Position numbers and translations under genes: made by a program. Below, piece after piece: positions 1-5,879 of a stretch of 8,480 nt of DNA; the first letter of the stretch is position 1; each line of letters opens with the position of its first letter. Source of the DNA: GCA-002840015 sp033765245 (GTDB lineage Bacteria > Pseudomonadota > Gammaproteobacteria > Xanthomonadales > Xanthomonadaceae); assembly GCA_033765245.1 (NCBI GenBank), contig JANRIF010000318.1, positions 1-8,480 on the forward strand, read 5' to 3'. Under the pieces are notes generated by a model. That model did not search any database. It was not told the DNA's origin and saw only the letters and a list, made by a program, of their open reading frames with translations.

Positions 1-555
1 TTCGCTGCGCGGATCGGGGGCGATGACAAGCTATGGCGTATCGGCGCGGTGCCGCCGTTACCGGAGTTGATGGTGCTGGGCGAATTGGCGTGGTCCGCCA
101 CCCAGGGCCACAGCGATGTCGGTTGCGACGAGGTCGGATTGGTGCTGTCGCAGCGTCTTGCCACGCTGGTGTCCGGATCGCCGCACGCTGTGCCCAGCAT
201 CGATACCCGCCAGCACAAACGCGCAATCGAGGCAGCGCTCTGGATCGACGACAACTCGCAGGCGGCACTGAATCTCGACCTCATGGCCGCCAACGCCGGG
301 CTCAGTCCGTTCCATTTCCTGCGCATCTTCACGCGGGTACTCGGCGTAACGCCGCACCAGTACCTGGTCCGCTCGCGCCTGCGCCGCGCCACGGGCCTGC
401 TCGCCGAGTCCGATGACAGCGTGACCGACGTCGCTCTCGATGCCGGCTTCAACGACCTGTCCAATTTCGTCCGCACCTTTCGCCGTGCCGCCGGGGTGTC
501 TCCGGGACGCTTTCGTCAACGCGCACGGCGCTACCGCAAGATTCTCCAAGATTGA
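1..555 (+). CDS. AraC/XylS-family transcriptional regulator, C-terminal part (5' end outside window)
   Basis: The reading frame is open from base 1 to the TGA at 553-555, giving 184 visible residues, so the start lies upstream; the GTG at 49 is only an internal codon. The C-terminal ~95 residues (about 80-175 of the fragment) are a canonical AraC DNA-binding domain with two helix-turn-helix units. The first is seen around LMAANAGLSPFHFLRIF and GVTPHQYL. The second is VALDAGFNDLSNFVRTFRR followed by GVSPGRFR, the family signature. AraC proteins bind DNA as activators or repressors, with an N-terminal domain that senses a ligand or dimerises. Most of that domain is missing here, so the effector cannot be guessed. 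The next gene starts 53 bp downstream on the same strand and may be co-transcribed or a target. Family assignment is firm; the specific role is unknown. Confidence 0.93.
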   Translation, partial: FAARIGGDDKLWRIGAVPPLPELMVLGELAWSATQGHSDVGCDEVGLVLSQRLATLVSGSPHAVPSIDTRQHKRAIEAALWIDDNSQAALNLDLMAANAGLSPFHFLRIFTRVLGVTPHQYLVRSRLRRATGLLAESDDSVTDVALDAGFNDLSNFVRTFRRAAGVSPGRFRQRARRYRKILQD

Positions 556-608
556 AAGCTGCGGCGGGTCCAGCATGGCTTTCCCTTTCCTGTGGAAGCG
601 ATCAAGCC

Positions 609-1100
609 ATGCGTACCATCCCTCTTTGCCTTGCCGCGATGACCGCCGTACTGCCCATCGCCGCAACCGCCGAAACCGCCACCGCCCCGGACATCCTTGC
701 GATTGCGGCGATCGACACCGCCTACCAACAGGCCGTCGAACGCAACGACTGGCGCGGCATGGACCGCATCCTGCACCCGGACTTCGTGCTGGTGCTCGGC
801 GACGGCCGCATCTACAACCGTAGCCAACTGCTCGATTCGGCGCGCAATCGCGACATCGCGTACGACCAGCAAGTGGAAGTTCCCGGCACCCAAACCGTGC
901 GCCTGTTCGGCAACGACACCGCGACAGTGACGGCGTTGCTGCGCATCAAGGGCACGCGCACCGCCGGCAATGTCGCATTCGATCGCTCGTTGTGGTTTAC
1001 CGACACCTATGTCCGCACCGCCGATGGCTGGCGCTATGCGTTCGGGCAGGCCTCGCTTGCACTGCCGCAAGAGGTCACCGGCACGATGACCAGCGATTGA
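609..1100 (+). CDS. Exported NTF2/SnoaL-like (DUF4440-type) small protein
   Basis: This encodes 163 residues. The frame stays open upstream to about 552, but the ATG at 609 is preferred. It has a GGAAG ribosome-binding sequence at 594-598, and it begins a good signal peptide: MRT, a hydrophobic core, then a likely cleavage after ATA near residue 21. Residues about 30-150 look like the NTF2-like/SnoaL fold. There is an N-terminal helix with IDTAYQQAVERNDW, then the HPDFVLVLGDGR turn, and a C-terminal strand pair ending in FTDTYVRTADGWRYAFGQ, the usual 'W-R-x-exit' pattern of DUF4440 proteins. Members of this fold are small-molecule-binding proteins or isomerase/hydrolase-like enzymes, and many have no known function. 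No catalytic residues can be assigned from sequence alone. A periplasmic location is inferred from the signal peptide. It follows the AraC regulator by 53 bp and is followed by a stem-loop. Confidence 0.85.
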   Translation: MRTIPLCLAAMTAVLPIAATAETATAPDILAIAAIDTAYQQAVERNDWRGMDRILHPDFVLVLGDGRIYNRSQLLDSARNRDIAYDQQVEVPGTQTVRLFGNDTATVTALLRIKGTRTAGNVAFDRSLWFTDTYVRTADGWRYAFGQASLALPQEVTGTMTSD

Positions 1101-1110
1101 TCGATGGCCC

Positions 1111-1136
1111 TGCAAGCGCGCCGCAGCACGCTTGCA
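1111..1136 (+). terminator. Stem-loop in the convergent gap, possible terminator
   Basis: There is a perfect 8-bp inverted repeat, TGCAAGCG (1111-1118) with CGCTTGCA (1129-1136), around a 10-nt loop. It starts 10 bp after the NTF2-like stop codon. No T-tract follows, so intrinsic termination is uncertain. The rest of the 149-bp convergent gap to htpG shows nothing else I can support. Confidence 0.4.
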
Positions 1137-1249
1137 CATCGGGGCTGGCGCGCTTCGCCCATCGCCAACCTGGGTCGTCGGCAACGTCGCCAGATCCCAC
1201 GCCGGCGCACCGACGGTGAGTGACTTGCGACGACGCGAGGCCGGGCGAC

Positions 1250-3145
1250 TTACGCGCCGATCAACCGATTCATCCTCGCCACGAAACCGGCAGCATCGTC
1301 GAGCGCGGCGCCGGCGGTGAGTTGGGCCTGTTCGAGTAGCAGCCAACCGAGGTCGTCGGCTTTGGCGGTATCTGCCTCGTTGGCAAGGCGCTGCAGCAGC
1401 GGATGGCCGGGATTGATTTCCAGCGTCGGTGCTGACTGCGGCATGGCGTGGCCGGCGGCGGCGAGCAGGCGCTGCATGTGCGGGGCCATGTCGTGTTCGC
1501 CGGTGACGAGGCAGGCGGGGGAATCGACCAGGCGACGCGATACCTTGACGCCACTCACCTTGTCGCCGAGCAGGTGCTTGAGGCGCTCGATCAGCGGTGC
1601 GGCGTCCTTGTCGGCCTGTTCGGCTTTTCCCTTGTCGGCTTCGGCGCTGGGCAGGTCGGCGTCGAGTTCGCCCTTGGCAACGTTGCGCAGCGGTTTGCCG
1701 TCGTATTCGTGCAGGTAGCCGGCCATCCATTCGTCAACGCGCTCGTGCAGCAGCAACACTTCGATCCCGCGCTGGGTCAGCGCTTCGATCTGCGGGCTGC
1801 GGCGTGCGGCGTTCCAGCCGTCGGCAGTGACGTAGTAGATCGCTTTCTGCTCGGGCTGCATGCGCGCGATGTAGGCGTCGAGGCTGACGCGATCGTCGGC
1901 GCTCTGGCTCAGGCTGGAGGGGAAACGTGCGAGCTTGAGGATGCGCTCGCGATTGCCGTTGTCCTCCACCACGCCTTCCTTGAGCACGTTGCCGAACTGC
2001 TGCCAGAAGCTGTCGTACTTCTCCTTGTCCTCGTTGGCGAGACGATCCAGCAGGTCCAGCGTGCGCTTGGTGAGGGCGCCGCGAATGCGCTCGACCTGAC
2101 GGCTCGATTGCAGCAGCTCGCGGCTGACATTCAACGGCAGATCGTCCGAATCCACCACGCCGCGCACGAAGCGCAGGTAGTTGGGCAGCATCTGCTCGGA
2201 GGCATCCATGATGAAGACGCGCTTGATGTAGAGCTTCAGGCCCTTGCGCTCGTCGCGTCCGCTGAACATGTCGAACGGCGCCTTGGCCGGCAGGTACAGC
2301 AGCGAGGTGAAGTTCTGGTTGCCCTCGACGCGGTTGTGGGTCCACGCCAGCGCCTCGCCGAAATCGTGCGAGACGTGCTGGTAGAACGCCTGATAGTCGG
2401 CGTCGCTGAGTTCGTTCCTGGGCTTGGTCCACAGCGCCGAGGCTTGATTGACGGTCTCCCACTCGTTCGATCCGGCCTTGGCGTCGTCGCTCTCGTCATC
2501 GCCCTTCTTTTCCGCCCGCATGTGAATCGGGAAGCCGATGTGCTCGGAGTAGCGATGCACCAGCGAGCGCAGACGCCAGTCGTCCAGGAACTCGCTCTCG
2601 TCATCGCGCAGATGCAGGGTGACGGTGGTGCCGCGCGGGCTGTCGGCTGCGGCTGACGACACTTCGAAGGTGTTGCCGCCTTCGGCGCTGGTCCAGGTCC
2701 AGGCTTCGTCGCTGCCGGCGCGGCGCGAGGTCACGCTGACCTTGTCGGCGACGATGAACGCGGCGTAGAAGCCGACGCCGAACTGGCCGATCAGTTGCGC
2801 GTCGCCGCGCTTGTCCTCGGAGAGTGCTTCGAGGAATTTGCGGGTGCCCGAGCGCGCCACGGTGCCCAGGTTCTCGATCAGCTCGTGCCGGCTCATGCCG
2901 ATGCCGCTGTCGCGGATGCTGAGGGTGCGCGCTTCCTTGTCGGCGCTCAGGTAGATGTTCAGGCCGGGCTGGTCGCCGTACAGATCGGCGTTCTGCAGCG
3001 CCTCGAAGCGCAGCTTGTCGCAGGCATCGGAGGCGTTGGAGACCAACTCGCGCAGGAAGATTTCCTTGTGCGAGTACAGCGAGTGGATGACCAGCTTGAG
3101 GACTTGCTGGACTTCGGCCTGAAAACTGAAGGTTTCGGTGGTCAT
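1250..3145 (-). CDS. htpG: Molecular chaperone HtpG (bacterial Hsp90)
   Basis: This encodes 631 residues (E. coli HtpG has 624), a cytosolic ATP-driven dimeric chaperone. The frame is open further upstream to 3379, but the ATG at 3145 gives the conserved N-terminus MTTETFSFQAEVQQVLKLVI. The extra upstream stretch runs through the promoter and the rplS terminator and has no Hsp90 character. The N-terminal GHKL ATPase is complete: the ELVSNASDA helix with E33 and N37, IRDSGIGM with D79, the lid region ending near SGTRKF (99-104), and GQFGVGFYAAF (120-130). The middle domain has LYIKRVFI and LNVSRELLQ with R342, equivalent to the catalytic arginine of Hsp90. The C-terminal dimerisation domain runs from about 510 to 631. 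As in bacteria generally there is no MEEVD tail. It is a separate unit transcribed from its own heat-shock-type promoter after the rplS terminator. Confidence 0.98.
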   Translation of the reverse strand: MTTETFSFQAEVQQVLKLVIHSLYSHKEIFLRELVSNASDACDKLRFEALQNADLYGDQPGLNIYLSADKEARTLSIRDSGIGMSRHELIENLGTVARSGTRKFLEALSEDKRGDAQLIGQFGVGFYAAFIVADKVSVTSRRAGSDEAWTWTSAEGGNTFEVSSAAADSPRGTTVTLHLRDDESEFLDDWRLRSLVHRYSEHIGFPIHMRAEKKGDDESDDAKAGSNEWETVNQASALWTKPRNELSDADYQAFYQHVSHDFGEALAWTHNRVEGNQNFTSLLYLPAKAPFDMFSGRDERKGLKLYIKRVFIMDASEQMLPNYLRFVRGVVDSDDLPLNVSRELLQSSRQVERIRGALTKRTLDLLDRLANEDKEKYDSFWQQFGNVLKEGVVEDNGNRERILKLARFPSSLSQSADDRVSLDAYIARMQPEQKAIYYVTADGWNAARRSPQIEALTQRGIEVLLLHERVDEWMAGYLHEYDGKPLRNVAKGELDADLPSAEADKGKAEQADKDAAPLIERLKHLLGDKVSGVKVSRRLVDSPACLVTGEHDMAPHMQRLLAAAGHAMPQSAPTLEINPGHPLLQRLANEADTAKADDLGWLLLEQAQLTAGAALDDAAGFVARMNRLIGA

Positions 3146-3180
3146 GTGGGGGGCTCGTGCGATCGGGAACCAGCCTGCCA

Positions 3181-3208
3181 ACATGGGCGCCACGCGGCCC
3201 ATTTCAAG
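3181..3208 (-). promoter_or_regulatory. Sigma-32 (RpoH) heat-shock promoter of htpG
   Basis: Read on the minus strand, CTTGAAA (3208-3202) is followed after 13 nt by GCCCATGT (3188-3181). The known RpoH pattern is CTTGAAA, a spacer of about 11-16 nt, then CCCCATnT. The -35 is perfect and the -10 matches at seven of eight positions. The predicted transcript would start near 3174, about 29 nt before the htpG ATG. E. coli htpG is a classic RpoH gene, so function and motif agree. Motif is seen directly; activity is inferred. Confidence 0.8.
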
Positions 3209-3220
3209 CCCCACAACGCA

Positions 3221-3244
3221 AACGGCCACCCAAAGGTGGCCGTT
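3221..3244 (-). terminator. Terminator stem-loop after rplS
   Basis: There is a perfect 10-bp stem, AACGGCCACC (3221-3230) with GGTGGCCGTT (3235-3244), and a 4-nt loop. It lies 25 bp beyond the rplS stop and just upstream of the htpG promoter. On the minus strand the stem ends in GTTT then GCGTTG, so the T-tract is short. It most likely ends the rpsP-rimM-trmD-rplS transcript and insulates htpG. Confidence 0.75.
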
Positions 3245-3269
3245 GCGGTGATGCGTGATGGATGGCGCG

Positions 3270-3650
3270 TTACTTGACGCTGGAGACCTTGGCGCGAGCC
3301 TTGCCGCCCAGGTCTTCCTTGATGCGCGCCTTCTTGCCTTCCAGGTCGCGCAGGTAGTACAGCTTGCCGGCGCGGACACGGCCGCGGCGCTTCACTTCGA
3401 CCGAGTCGATGATGGCGCTGTGCGACTGGAACACGCGCTCGACGCCGAAGCCGTGGGAAATCTTGCGCACGGTGAAGGCGGAGTTGAGGCCGGCATTCTT
3501 GATGGCGATGACCACGCCCTCGTAGGCCTGCACGCGCTCGCGGTTGCCTTCCTTGACCTTGACGTTGACGACCACGGTGTCGCCGGGGCCGAACTCGGGC
3601 AGCTTGTGCTGCATCTGGTCGGCTTCAAATTGCTGGAGGAGTTTGTTCAT
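3270..3650 (-). CDS. rplS: 50S ribosomal protein L19
   Basis: This encodes 126 residues, slightly longer than E. coli L19 (115). L19 sits at the 30S-50S interface of the ribosome. The core is recognisable throughout: GDTVVVNVKVKEGNRERVQAYEG forms the first beta strands, followed by GVERVFQSHS, then VKRRGRVRAGKLYYLRDL near 88-105. The extra length is a basic C-terminal tail (KKARIKEDLGGKARAK). The ATG at 3650 gives the standard MNKLLQQFE start. The ribosome-binding site is weak (AGG about 11 nt upstream). It is the last gene of the operon but is separated from trmD by 279 bp instead of the few tens of bases usual in E. coli. That gap holds REP-like repeats and a candidate promoter, so rplS may be partly transcribed independently. 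Confidence 0.98.
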   Translation of the reverse strand: MNKLLQQFEADQMQHKLPEFGPGDTVVVNVKVKEGNRERVQAYEGVVIAIKNAGLNSAFTVRKISHGFGVERVFQSHSAIIDSVEVKRRGRVRAGKLYYLRDLEGKKARIKEDLGGKARAKVSSVK

Positions 3651-3680
3651 GGGGTCACCGACCTGGGTTGTTACGAATGC

Positions 3681-3715
3681 CCGCGAGCCGTCGCGGCGAT
3701 TAGTCGGTCATTATA
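3681..3715 (-). promoter_or_regulatory. Candidate internal promoter and leader hairpin of rplS
   Basis: On the minus strand a perfect TATAAT occurs at 3715-3710. No good -35 is present at 16-18 nt spacing (AGCCAT lies at 17). Downstream, CCGCGA and TCGCGG (3681-3696) form a 6-bp stem with a 4-nt loop within the predicted leader of about 50 nt before the rplS ATG. The -10 and hairpin are seen directly. That they drive or regulate rplS is inferred. Confidence 0.45.
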
Positions 3716-3763
3716 GCCGCATTCGGATGCGAATGGCTACCGTGGCAACGGGCTGCTTGCGCG

Positions 3764-3790
3764 GTCGTGGTAGGCCGCTTACGGGCGACA
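3764..3790 (+). repeat. REP-like palindromic unit A
   Basis: This 27-bp unit has the form gtcgtggtaggccgc followed by ttacgggcgaca. It matches unit B (3865-3891) at 23 of 27 positions in the same orientation. It has a G-rich head and an imperfect GC palindrome, as in REP elements of Pseudomonas and xanthomonads. Confidence 0.6.
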
Positions 3791-3814
3791 GGTATCTACC
3801 CAAACCGCGGCTGC

Positions 3815-3840
3815 TGTCGCGCGCAAGCGCGATCCCACAA
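3815..3840 (-). repeat. REP-like palindromic unit C, inverted
   Basis: Read on the minus strand this unit begins ttgtggga and continues through gcgcttgcgcgcgaca. It matches unit B at 21 of 26 positions but in the opposite orientation. Units C and B face each other across about 25 bp, the paired layout typical of bacterial interspersed mosaic elements. Confidence 0.6.
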
Positions 3841-3864
3841 GGAGTACTGCAATCCGCCTGCGCT

Positions 3865-3891
3865 GTTGTGGGAGGCCGCTTGCGGGCGACG
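3865..3891 (+). repeat. REP-like palindromic unit B
   Basis: The head is gttgtgggagg and the palindromic core contains CCGC-TT-GCGG. It is a direct copy of unit A and an inverted copy of unit C. It ends 38 bp from the trmD stop codon, so the cluster lies entirely in the trmD-rplS spacer and would be transcribed within the operon mRNA. Confidence 0.6.
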
Positions 3892-3929
3892 GATGCAGCA
3901 GCCAAGGCGCGACATCGGCCCCGGCCCGC

Positions 3930-4697
3930 TCAAGCGTCGCGATCGGGCGCTGCCGGATGGGTGTCCATCCAGTCGCGCTGGAACGCCGCCAGCAGCGCGC
4001 GGTCCTCCTTGCCGAGCACCATCCGCGCCAGCAGATCGGGGCGCCGCAGCCAGGTGCGACCGAGCGATTGCTGGCGACGCCAGCGCGCGATGGCGCGATG
4101 GTCGCCGCTGAGCAACACCTCCGGCACCACGTCGTCGCCGTCGCGCTCGGGGCGGGTGAAGTGCGGACAGTCGAGCAGGCCGTCCTCGAAACTGTCCTGA
4201 CGCGCGGAATCGGCATGCTGCAGCGCGCCTTCCTGCAGCCGCCCCACCGCATCGATCAGCACCGCTGCCGCCAGCTCGCCGCCGGACAGCACGTAATCGC
4301 CGATCGAAAGTTCGCGGTCCACTTCACGCACGATCAGGCGCTCATCGATGCCTTCGTAGCGCCCGCACAGCAACAACAGACGCGGCAGCGCGGCCAGTTC
4401 ACGCACGGTGCGCTGGGTCAGGCGTTCGCCCTGCGGGCTCAGGTAGATCAATGGCGCCGGGCCGGCCGCAGCGCGCGCGGCGGTGATGCAGGCGCGCAGG
4501 GGTTCGATCAGCATCACCATGCCTGGACCGCCGCCAAACGGGCGGTCGTCCACACGGCGGTAGTTGTCGCTGGCGTAATCGCGCGGGTTCCAGCAATGCA
4601 GGTCCAGCAGGGCGCGTTCGCGCGCACGCCCAACCACGCCCAGACCGGCGGCCTGGTCGATGAATTCGGGAAACAGGGTGAGAACGTCGATGCGCAC
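3930..4697 (-). CDS. trmD: tRNA (guanine-N1)-methyltransferase TrmD
   Basis: This encodes 255 residues, the usual length. TrmD uses S-adenosylmethionine to make m1G37 in tRNAs reading CNN and some other codons, which prevents +1 frameshifting. It is a cytosolic SPOUT-class dimer with a trefoil knot. The diagnostic blocks are all present: MRIDVLTLFPEF at the start, RRVDDRPFGGGPGMVM (47-62), YLSPQGERL (85-93), LCGRYEGIDERL (110-121), SIGDYVLSGGELA (131-143) and DSFEDGLLDCPHFTRP (168-183), which contains the catalytic aspartate region. Translation starts at GTG (4697-4695), supported by a GGAGG Shine-Dalgarno 6 nt upstream. It follows rimM by 24 bp on the same transcript. The spacer to the next gene, rplS, is unusually long. 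Confidence 0.98.
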   Translation of the reverse strand: MRIDVLTLFPEFIDQAAGLGVVGRARERALLDLHCWNPRDYASDNYRRVDDRPFGGGPGMVMLIEPLRACITAARAAAGPAPLIYLSPQGERLTQRTVRELAALPRLLLLCGRYEGIDERLIVREVDRELSIGDYVLSGGELAAAVLIDAVGRLQEGALQHADSARQDSFEDGLLDCPHFTRPERDGDDVVPEVLLSGDHRAIARWRRQQSLGRTWLRRPDLLARMVLGKEDRALLAAFQRDWMDTHPAAPDRDA

Positions 4698-4703
4698 GGT
4701 GCG

Positions 4704-4708
4704 CCTCC
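4704..4708 (-). promoter_or_regulatory. Shine-Dalgarno of trmD, supports the GTG start
   Basis: On the minus strand GGAGG lies 6 nt before GTG. It is the strongest ribosome-binding site in the operon segment and it fixes the non-ATG start of trmD. Confidence 0.7.
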
Positions 4709-4721
4709 GGAAACGGGCGTC

Positions 4722-5270
4722 TCAGAATTCCGGATCCCAGTCGACGCGGATCAGGCGCGCCTCGAGATCGACCGACTTCACGTAGTTGTCGAGGATGAAG
4801 GGCACCCACCGCTCGCGCTCGCCCTCGATCACCATGACGTCGTTGGCGCCCGTCGCAAGCATGTGCGACACCCGGCCGAGCGCAACGCCGTCGAGGGTCT
4901 GCACCGCCATGCCTTCCAGGTCCACCCAGTAATAGGAACCGGGCTTCGAGGCGGGCAGGTGCTTGCGCGGCACCCATATCTGCGCGCCCACCAGTAGCTG
5001 CGCCTGGTCGCGGTCGTCAACCTCGGGAAAGCGGGCGATCACGTTGCGACCGGTATCGCGGCCATGCACGCCCTGCACCCAGGAGTTGCGGCCATTCGGC
5101 ATGCGCAGTTCCCAAGGTTGATAGCGAAAAATGGCGTCTCGCGGTTCGGTGTCGGATTCGAGCTTGAGCTCGCCCTTGACGCCGAACAGGCCGACGATGC
5201 GGCCCAGCGGAATGAGGCGATCGCCCGCGGCGGCGGAATCGGTGGGCACCAGCGACGATTCGACGCTCAT
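4722..5270 (-). CDS. rimM: Ribosome maturation factor RimM
   Basis: This encodes 182 residues from the ATG at 5270, the same length as E. coli RimM; a GTG four codons earlier is possible. RimM binds S19 and helps assemble the head of the 30S subunit. The N-terminal RimM barrel begins at LGRIVGLFGVKGELKL (about 22-37) and continues through the VDDRDQAQLLVG region (about 85-96). The C-terminal PRC-barrel domain spans from about 110, with GSYYWVDLEGM, ALGRV and TGANDVMVI, and ends in the characteristic LIRVDWDPEF. It lies between rpsP (61 bp upstream) and trmD (24 bp downstream). A 9-bp hairpin sits in the rpsP-rimM gap and could lower its expression relative to S16. Confidence 0.97.
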   Translation of the reverse strand: MSVESSLVPTDSAAAGDRLIPLGRIVGLFGVKGELKLESDTEPRDAIFRYQPWELRMPNGRNSWVQGVHGRDTGRNVIARFPEVDDRDQAQLLVGAQIWVPRKHLPASKPGSYYWVDLEGMAVQTLDGVALGRVSHMLATGANDVMVIEGERERWVPFILDNYVKSVDLEARLIRVDWDPEF

Positions 5271-5290
5271 CGGCCGCACCACCGGAGCGA

Positions 5291-5314
5291 AAGGGCCGGA
5301 GCGGGCCGGCCCTT
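5291..5314 (-). promoter_or_regulatory. Stem-loop between rpsP and rimM, possible attenuator
   Basis: AAGGGCCGG (5291-5299) pairs perfectly with CCGGCCCTT (5306-5314) around 6 nt. On the minus strand the stem is followed by only a short T run (CTTTCG), so partial termination, an mRNA stability role or translational tuning are all possible. It lies 17 bp after the rpsP stop and 20 bp before the rimM ATG. In E. coli the products of this operon are made in very different amounts; a comparable role here is inferred. Confidence 0.5.
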
Positions 5315-5331
5315 CTCGCGCGCGCTCACGC

Positions 5332-5586
5332 TCAGGCAGCAGCCTTGGCGGCGGCGTCGCGGACGAGCTGACGGACCTTGTCGGTCATCTGCGCGCCGTT
5401 GTCCACCCAATGCTGGATGCGGCTGGCATCGAGCTCGACCCGCGTCTCGTTGGCGCCGGCGATCGGGTTGTAGTAGCCCACACGCTCCAGCGCGCGGCCA
5501 TCGCGCTTGTTGCGCTGGTCGGTGACCACGATGTGATAGAAGGGACGCTTCTTGGCGCCACCGCGGGTCAGACGGATCTTGACCAT
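5332..5586 (-). CDS. rpsP: 30S ribosomal protein S16
   Basis: This encodes 84 residues (E. coli S16 has 82). S16 binds 16S rRNA early in assembly of the 30S body. Diagnostic stretches are MVKIRLTRGGAKKRPFYHIV at the start, RDGRALERVGYYNPIA (33-48) and the helix around LDASRIQHWVDNGAQMTDKV. The ATG at 5586 gives the universally conserved MVKIRL start. The frame stays open for a further ~146 codons upstream because the heptamer array lacks stops; that extension has no S16 similarity and is not counted. There is no clear Shine-Dalgarno. It is the first gene of the rpsP-rimM-trmD-rplS operon. Confidence 0.98.
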   Translation of the reverse strand: MVKIRLTRGGAKKRPFYHIVVTDQRNKRDGRALERVGYYNPIAGANETRVELDASRIQHWVDNGAQMTDKVRQLVRDAAAKAAA

Positions 5587-5651
5587 GTCGTAGATGCTCT
5601 GCTGTTCGAGGGAAAGAACCAGCACCCCGAACGGGGCACAGGAAGCGGAGT

Positions 5652-5680
5652 AGTGTAAGGCATTGGCGGGTGGATTGAAA
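5652..5680 (-). promoter_or_regulatory. Weak candidate promoter of the rpsP operon
   Basis: On the minus strand TTTCAA (5680-5675), 17 nt, then TACACT (5657-5652) lie about 66 bp before the rpsP ATG. Both hexamers are degenerate. A small CCCC/GGGG hairpin with a 4-nt loop (5625-5636) falls in the predicted leader. A promoter is expected in this stretch, but this exact placement is tentative. Confidence 0.3.
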
Positions 5681-5711
5681 TGGGTTGGGTGTTCGGGATT
5701 CTGGTGAAGCC

Positions 5712-5792
5712 GGGACTCGGGACTCGGGACTCGGGACTCGGGACTCGGGACTCGGGACTCGGGACTCGGGACTCGGGACTCGGGACTCGGGA
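5712..5792. repeat. Heptamer tandem array, 11 perfect copies of GGGACTC
   Basis: Eleven identical 7-bp units run from 5712 to 5788 with a partial twelfth (GGGA) to 5792. A single diverged unit, GGGATTC, lies just outside at 5695-5701, and GGACTCGGG recurs at 6141-6149. Because 7 is not a multiple of 3, both strands read as 7-residue peptide repeats (GLGTRDS on plus, RVPSPES on minus). No gene is supported here. Perfect identity of all copies suggests recent slippage. The array is upstream of rpsP on the minus strand, about 32 bp beyond the candidate -35. I recall similar heptamer arrays from xanthomonad intergenic DNA; this was not checked. Confidence 0.95.
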
Positions 5793-5879
5793 AAAGGCTC
5801 TCACCTCCACGCGGCCTGTCAAGCTCGCGGCAACGAAATTGCGTTGCGGCTACGGGATGAAACGGAAAAGCCGACATGT

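Noticed and set aside
1448..2656. 402-codon plus-strand open frame opposite htpG
   Set aside because: It lies wholly inside a complete htpG with all motifs. High GC and htpG codon bias keep the complementary frame open, and its sequence is a low-complexity Ala/Val/Gln/Leu string with no family resemblance.
3146..3379. 78-residue N-terminal extension of HtpG
   Set aside because: It would read through the heat-shock promoter, the rplS terminator and part of rplS. HtpG begins at the conserved MTTETFSFQ.
3255..3716. Plus-strand frame opposite rplS
   Set aside because: It is the antisense shadow of a clear L19 gene and shows no domain features.
3957..4997. 346-codon plus-strand frame opposite trmD and rimM
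   Set aside because: It spans two verified minus-strand genes and their junction, and is His/Gln/Arg-rich like a GC-rich shadow.
5712..5792. CRISPR array
   Set aside because: The units are contiguous heptamers with no spacers, and no cas-like gene is present.
5817..5822. Perfect TTGACA on the minus strand as a -35 for rpsP
   Set aside because: No -10-like hexamer occurs 16-19 nt downstream, where the sequence reads GAGCCTTTTC and then enters the array.
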